A stretch of 64,000 bases of DNA from CALBPI01 sp963922335 (GTDB lineage Bacteria > Pseudomonadota > Gammaproteobacteria > Steroidobacterales > Woeseiaceae). The notes under the pieces were generated by a model. The model was given only the letters and a program-made list of their open reading frames with translations. It was not told where the DNA came from and did no database searches. Below, one piece after another: positions 59,961 to 64,000 of the stretch (position 1 is its first letter; each line of letters opens with the position of its first letter). The DNA lies in NCBI GenBank assembly GCA_963922335.1, contig CAWUIB010000001.1:496001-560000 (forward strand), given 5' to 3'. A program made the translations under genes and the position numbers.

Positions 59961-60369
59961 CCAACTGTTCATAAGCAGGCAAGCCGACCGATGGCGGTGC
60001 CTGCGCACGAGAAATGAAACCTCCGACGGTCCTCACGTTCGTCTCATCTTCGCCACGCAGGACGGTCACGTCGATCCTTCTCAGACCTTCGATGCCAGAT
60101 TCCGAAACGACGGATTCGACGATCCATTCGCGATTGGCAAACTCAATCTCACGAGTGGTCCTTCCAATTTCCGGGTAAGCACGCGCGAGCCGGAGTTCTG
60201 CAAGCTCATTGCTGGCGATAAATACCGCCATAGTGCGATCACGCAGTCTGAATACGTTGTCTGTGTTTTGTGTGATCGCGACCGCCGCAGCCGATAGTGA
60301 GACCGCCACGATGATGAGTGCGACCATCACCTCCATGAGCGTAAAGCCCTGCTGCGGTCGGCGGATCAT
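59926..60369 (-). CDS. gspI: Type II secretion minor pseudopilin I
   Basis: A 147-residue minor pseudopilin. The cleavage site is RRPQQG|FTLMEVMVALIIVAV with glutamate at +5. It nucleates the tip complex with J and K. It overlaps gspH by four bases and gspJ by about 35. Confidence 0.92.
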   Translation of the reverse strand: MIRRPQQGFTLMEVMVALIIVAVSLSAAAVAITQNTDNVFRLRDRTMAVFIASNELAELRLARAYPEIGRTTREIEFANREWIVESVVSESGIEGLRRIDVTVLRGEDETNVRTVGGFISRAQAPPSVGLPAYEQLDGGPDDQAFSP

Positions 60370-60929
60370 GGCAGTTCTGTGAGCAACTCGAGCTCGCCGA
60401 AAGCATCTGAGTTCAGTTGTAGGAACTCGTCGCTGCCGAACTGATCCAGCCTCAACTGGAATGGCGTCATTTCGCCGCTCGTAAGAACCACGACTTGCGG
60501 AGGTTGCTCAGCAGTCTCGATAGGATTGCCGAACGCATCGAGCTGTTCCTCTCCCTCGTCCTCAGGGGTGGCTTCGAGTTCTATCTCACGATCCTCGACG
60601 TAAAGCTCCATCACGATGTCGTCAGGGAGAACGACGGGCTTCAGAAACTCATCGTCGCTTATGGTTAGCCAAGCGCCGGAATCAGGGTCGAGATCGAGAA
60701 TGACATAACCATCAGGCTCGAAGCGCAGACCGAAGTTCCGGCCCTGCAAAGCGGCTTCATCGCGCATCAACTCGATCGTGTCGGCGAGTTCGAGCGCCGA
60801 TTGTTTGGCCGGCGATTCGTTACGAATCCATCCGAACTGGGGCAGAAGCGCGGCGACCAGGATGCCGATCACGATAACGACCGCCAGAATCTCGAATAGC
60901 GTGAACCCACCGGCGTTCCGGCGTGTCAT
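60366..60929 (-). CDS. gspH: Type II secretion minor pseudopilin H
   Basis: A 187-residue minor pseudopilin, cleaved at NAGG|FTLFEILAVVIVIGIL. Residues around 125-140 form an acidic insert (EATPEDEGEEQ) not typical of shorter GspH proteins. It joins the pseudopilus shaft to its tip. It lies 6 bases after gspG. Confidence 0.9.
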   Translation of the reverse strand: MTRRNAGGFTLFEILAVVIVIGILVAALLPQFGWIRNESPAKQSALELADTIELMRDEAALQGRNFGLRFEPDGYVILDLDPDSGAWLTISDDEFLKPVVLPDDIVMELYVEDREIELEATPEDEGEEQLDAFGNPIETAEQPPQVVVLTSGEMTPFQLRLDQFGSDEFLQLNSDAFGELELLTELP

Positions 60930-60935
60930 CAGAGG

Positions 60936-61376
60936 TCAGTCCCAATTTCCGAGATCGGCGTCCGGGCCCTCACCACCTTGCTGGCCATCACGACCGAGTG
61001 AGTAGAGATCGAATTCCCCACGCTGGCCCGGAATCAGGTAGACGTACTCGCGACCCCAGGGGTCTTTCGGCATCGCATCAAGATAACCGTCCGCGCTGTA
61101 ATTGGTGAGGTTCGGGTCGTTAGGACGCTCGACCAATGCGCGCAAACCTTGTTCGCTCGTTGGGTAATTGAAATTGTCCAGACGGTAGATGCTTAAGGCG
61201 CCCTCGATGACCTTAATGTCCTGTCTGACGCGGTTTGCGTTTGCTTTGTCGACGTTACCGAAAATCTTGGGGCCGACGGCTGCCGCCAGGATGCCGATGA
61301 TGACGACGACGACGATGACCTCAAGCAGGGTAAACCCTGACTGGCGTGCGCGTGCCGCGCTTCTTTGCCACTGCAT
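60936..61376 (-). CDS. gspG: Type II secretion major pseudopilin G
   Basis: A 146-residue major pseudopilin. The leader is cleaved at RQSG|FTLLEVIVVVVIIGIL; the C-terminal domain has DPWGREYVYLIPGQ and the calcium-binding-type LGRDGQQGGEGPDADLGNW end. The ATG at 61376 follows GGAGTG; the longer frame would run into the divergent rhombosortase. First gene of gspG-H-I-J-K-L-M-N. gspC, D, E and F are not in the window. Confidence 0.95.
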   Translation of the reverse strand: MQWQRSAARARQSGFTLLEVIVVVVIIGILAAAVGPKIFGNVDKANANRVRQDIKVIEGALSIYRLDNFNYPTSEQGLRALVERPNDPNLTNYSADGYLDAMPKDPWGREYVYLIPGQRGEFDLYSLGRDGQQGGEGPDADLGNWD

Positions 61377-61478
61377 TTGTAGACACTCCAATGCTGGTTT
61401 GTGCAGACTGAATCCTGTGCCGGATATGGACGCCCCCAGACTGCAAAAGTTCGCCGAGAATGATACCAGAGCCCTGCA

Positions 61479-62087
61479 ATGCCAACCCTCGAACCTGACC
61501 ATAACCGTCGAATCACGGTGTCTTCCGGTGCCGCTTGTCTCGGATTAATCAGTTTTTTGTTACTACTGGCAGGATTTTTTCCAGAGTCCGTCTGGGACGC
61601 AGCGGCCTACCGACGAGGCGAGCTATCGGCGGCGCCATGGCGCCTGGTTTCAGCGCATTGGGTACACCTTGGCGCCGTACACGCTGGCTTGAATGCTGCG
61701 GCGCTTGCCTTGCTCGCCGCACTCGTGGGCAGGTGCTTGAGTACGCGTGCCTGGCTGGGACTATGGCTATTCGCAAGCCTTGCTATATCGGTCGTGTTCG
61801 CAGCAGGGATGCCGACGTTGGAGCGCTATGTCGGCGCATCCGGTGTGCTGCATGCCATCGCCACCGCAGGAGGTATCGCCCTGTTTTCGCGCCAGAGGCT
61901 GGAATCCGTCTTGCTGCTGTGCGGTATCACCGCAAAGCTCGTATGGGAACAACTCGAGGGGCCGAGTGCGGCCACAGCCAAACTGATTGGCGGCAACATC
62001 GTCGCTGAGGCTCACTTGATCGGTGCTATTGCTGGCCTGGTTTATGGCCTTACGTTCGAGCTGTTTCGCGCCCGCGACAAGATATGA
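61479..62087 (+). CDS. rrtA: Rhombosortase-type rhomboid protease
   Basis: A 202-residue polytopic membrane serine protease with about six hydrophobic helices. The rhomboid motifs are visible: HWVHLGAVHAGLNAAAL, catalytic S121 in GASGVLH, and catalytic H179 in EAHLIGAIAGL. The short size and motif variants fit rhombosortase, which cleaves GlyGly-CTERM tails of proteins exported by type II secretion. It is divergent from gspG over 102 bases, consistent with that partnership. Its substrates are not in the window. Confidence 0.85.
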   Translation: MPTLEPDHNRRITVSSGAACLGLISFLLLLAGFFPESVWDAAAYRRGELSAAPWRLVSAHWVHLGAVHAGLNAAALALLAALVGRCLSTRAWLGLWLFASLAISVVFAAGMPTLERYVGASGVLHAIATAGGIALFSRQRLESVLLLCGITAKLVWEQLEGPSAATAKLIGGNIVAEAHLIGAIAGLVYGLTFELFRARDKI

Positions 62088-62123
62088 CATCATCTGCGCC
62101 CATTTTTTGATTCAGGAAACCAC

Positions 62124-63068
62124 ATGAGCATCGCATTCGTGTTCCCCGGGCAAGGCTCTCAGTCAGCCGGCATGTTAAGTGCTATCGCAGAGGCACGTCC
62201 CGGAGTCCTCGAGACGTTCAAAGAGGCTTCCGCGGCGCTGGGTTACGACCTTTGGTCTGTATGCCAGGATGACCCGGACGGGCATCTCGCCCGTACAGAA
62301 ATCACGCAGCCCGCGCTACTGACAGCCAGTGTGGCGCTTTATCGAGAGTGGGCGGCAGCAGGCGGGGTCGCGCCTTCGGTGATGGCAGGACACAGCCTCG
62401 GCGAATATTCGGCACTGGTTTGTGCGGGCGTCCTGGATTTTGCCGATGCGGTGAAACTGGTCGAACAGCGCGGGAGACTGATGCAGGAGGCGGTTCCGCA
62501 TGGCACAGGTGCGATGGCCGCCATCCTCGGGTTGGACGACGACGTGGTCATTGCGGCGTGTGCTGCCGTCGACAGCGGGGTGGTAGCGCCAGCCAACTTC
62601 AACGCCCCGGGCCAAGTGGTCATCGCTGGCGAAAAGGCCGCCGTCGATCAGGCCATCGAAAACTGCAAAGAAGGCGGCGCCAGGCGCGCGCTTCCATTAC
62701 CGGTCAGCGTGCCGTCACACTGCGAACTGATGCAGCCCGCAGCAGACCGGCTCGCAGAAGTCTTGGCAGACCTATCCCTGCAGGCACCAAGCATCCCCGT
62801 AATCAACAACGTTGACGTCCAGTCCCCCGAAGACACTGCGGACATCTGTGATGCCTTGATCAGGCAACTTTTCAGTCCGGTTCGGTGGGTAGAGGTGATG
62901 CGCGCTGTCGCGAATCACCGTGTGACGACAATCGTCGAGTGTGGCGCCGGATGTGTGCTCGCCGGTTTGCAAAAACGCATCAACCGCCAGATTTCGGTGT
63001 TCGCTGTGGAATCTCCGTCGGTTTTTGATGAGGCGCTCGACGTACTGGCAGAAGGAGACAACGAATGA
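62124..63068 (+). CDS. fabD: Malonyl-CoA:ACP transacylase
   Basis: A 314-residue enzyme that moves malonyl from CoA to ACP for fatty-acid elongation. It has FVFPGQGSQSAGM at the N-terminus and the nucleophile motif GHSLGEYSAL; the catalytic histidine lies in PVSVPSHCELM. It overlaps fabG by four bases. Unusually, plsX and fabH are not upstream; the rhombosortase gene is. Confidence 0.96.
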   Translation: MSIAFVFPGQGSQSAGMLSAIAEARPGVLETFKEASAALGYDLWSVCQDDPDGHLARTEITQPALLTASVALYREWAAAGGVAPSVMAGHSLGEYSALVCAGVLDFADAVKLVEQRGRLMQEAVPHGTGAMAAILGLDDDVVIAACAAVDSGVVAPANFNAPGQVVIAGEKAAVDQAIENCKEGGARRALPLPVSVPSHCELMQPAADRLAEVLADLSLQAPSIPVINNVDVQSPEDTADICDALIRQLFSPVRWVEVMRAVANHRVTTIVECGAGCVLAGLQKRINRQISVFAVESPSVFDEALDVLAEGDNE

Positions 63069-63811
63069 GCCTGTTCACGAACACCGCGCTGGAAGGACAG
63101 GTGGCCCTGGTTACCGGCGCCAGTCGCGGGATTGGCGCGGCGATTGCGGATGCGCTGGTCGCGGCCGGCGCCCGTGTTATCGGAACCGCAACATCGAGCA
63201 CCGGTGCGGATGCGATATCAGCGCGTCTTGGCGAAAGCGGAGAGGGCAAGGTGCTGGACGTTTCCGACCAGGCCAGCATCGACGCACTCGTCACAGATAT
63301 TAAGTCGACTGCGCCAGCGATTGTTGTGCACAACGCAGGTATCACTCGCGACAACCTGTTGATGCGGATGCAGGACGATGAATGGGCCGACGTTCTCAAC
63401 ACCAACCTGACCGGTGTATTCCGTCTGACCAAAGCGCTTGTTCGCCCGATGATGAAGCAACGCTTCGGCAGAATTATTGCGATCTCTTCGGTCGTTGGCA
63501 CAACCGGGAATCCCGGGCAGGCCAACTATGCAGCCGCGAAAGCGGGGCTTGGAGGATTCGTTCGATCGGTCGCTCGGGAGCTGGGGAGTCGCGGAATTAC
63601 CGCGAACCTCATCGCGCCCGGGTTCATCGAAACCGATATGACCGAGGCGCTGACCGAGGATCAGAAAGCGGCAATGCTGGGGCAGGTGCCCTCCGGGGCT
63701 TTGGGGCAACCAGCGGACATTGCGGCGGCGGTTGTTTACCTCGCCAGCGGGGCCGGTGCCTACATTACCGGTGAGACCCTTCACATCAACGGCGGCATGG
63801 CAATGCATTGA
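63065..63811 (+). CDS. fabG: 3-oxoacyl-ACP reductase
   Basis: A 248-residue NADPH-dependent SDR enzyme, first reduction of fatty-acid elongation. The cofactor loop TGASRGIGAAIAD is at about 18-30 and the catalytic Ser-Tyr-Lys is ISSVVG ... YAAAKAG. The C-terminus ends TLHINGGMAMH. It overlaps fabD and precedes acpP, the standard fab order. Confidence 0.96.
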   Translation: MSLFTNTALEGQVALVTGASRGIGAAIADALVAAGARVIGTATSSTGADAISARLGESGEGKVLDVSDQASIDALVTDIKSTAPAIVVHNAGITRDNLLMRMQDDEWADVLNTNLTGVFRLTKALVRPMMKQRFGRIIAISSVVGTTGNPGQANYAAAKAGLGGFVRSVARELGSRGITANLIAPGFIETDMTEALTEDQKAAMLGQVPSGALGQPADIAAAVVYLASGAGAYITGETLHINGGMAMH

Positions 63812-63815
63812 GTGC

Positions 63816-63846
63816 TTGCATTGTGCCCGCCCACATTTTGTATAAT
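63816..63846 (+). promoter_or_regulatory. Promoter of acpP
   Basis: Perfect -10 TATAAT at 63841-63846 with TTGCAT 19 bases upstream (or GCATTG at 17). It would give acpP its own strong transcript, as in E. coli, where acpP exceeds fabD and fabG. The leader holds a GAGGAT ribosome-binding site. Confidence 0.65.
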
Positions 63847-63928
63847 AGCGGGATGCCCGGGGGACATGGGGATGACACCAAGCTCCCAAAGCGGCGTAAC
63901 TGTATAAATTTATGAGGATTCTCAGCCA

Positions 63929-64000
63929 ATGAGCAGTATTGAAGACCAGGTCAAGAGCATTGTTGCAGAGCAGCTTGGTGTTAAAGAGGAAGAGGTGACC
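63929..64000 (+). CDS. acpP: Acyl carrier protein, 5' end only
   Basis: The first 24 codons, beginning MSSIEDQVKSIVAEQLGVKEEE, are cut by the window edge. The acidic helix I of ACP is clear. The serine that carries phosphopantetheine lies beyond the edge. GAGGA is placed about 10 bases upstream. Confidence 0.92.
   Translation, partial: MSSIEDQVKSIVAEQLGVKEEEVT

Overview
This window looks like a chromosomal core segment of a free-living gammaproteobacterium. It is compact and moderately GC-rich by eye, with no insertion sequences, prophage genes or CRISPR arrays seen. The infC-rpmI-rplT-pheST-ihfA-merR block is typical of gammaproteobacteria. The fused aspartokinase/diaminopimelate decarboxylase and the TrpR-like gene heading the his operon recall Xanthomonadales and related marine lineages. 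That placement is an inference from gene content, not a phylogeny.

Layout. 1-8778: tRNA-Asn, uvrB, tRNA-Val, the translation block infC (non-canonical ATC start), rpmI, rplT, pheS, pheT, ihfA and a MerR regulator, then tRNA-Pro and a tandem universal stress protein. 8835-10823 (minus): a GntR/FCD regulator with a perfect palindrome at its start, and a degenerate class III cyclase-like protein. 11013-20710 (plus): six tightly packed genes, namely a threonine dehydratase-like enzyme, a GlcD-type FAD dehydrogenase, a membrane Ser/Thr kinase with Calx-beta-like tail, ilvD, the lysC-lysA fusion and an acyl-CoA thioesterase. 20716-27783 (minus): a TrpR-like regulator followed by hisG-D-C-B-H-A-F-E. 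hisI is absent and hisF lacks a canonical start codon. 27899-30515 (plus): a SAM-I riboswitch, then metY and metX. 30507-36419 (minus): ilvC-leuA-leuC-leuD-leuB behind a leader peptide and attenuator that had to be read from the non-coding strand. 36423-38738: a divergent quinone oxidoreductase and acyl-CoA dehydrogenase pair.

39013-44117 (plus): a TonB2-like energy-transduction cluster (DUF3450, long ExbB/TtpC-like, ExbB, ExbD, TonB, TPR), closed by a strong terminator and followed by a [2Fe-2S] ferredoxin. 44508-48056: acyl-CoA dehydrogenase, type II peroxiredoxin and etfBA. 48057-48675 holds no gene but has a probable structured RNA ending in a very strong terminator. 48676-55870 (plus): alaA and an AddB/AddA-like nuclease-helicase pair. 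55854-61376 (minus): gspG-N of a type II secretion system. 61479-64000 (plus): a rhombosortase divergent from the gsp genes, then fabD, fabG and the first codons of acpP.

Working together. Branched-chain, lysine, histidine and methionine biosynthesis are each run from compact operons with distinct control logic: leucine attenuation, a TrpR-like repressor, and a SAM riboswitch. The acyl-CoA dehydrogenases, ETF and ferredoxin form a fatty-acid/electron-transfer module. The type II secretion genes and rhombosortase form a protein export and surface-sorting module. The most notable non-coding observations are the ilvC leader/attenuator, the translational-type SAM-I platform, the candidate HisR operator, the orphan RNA at about 48320-48614, and two genes with ATC/ATT starts.
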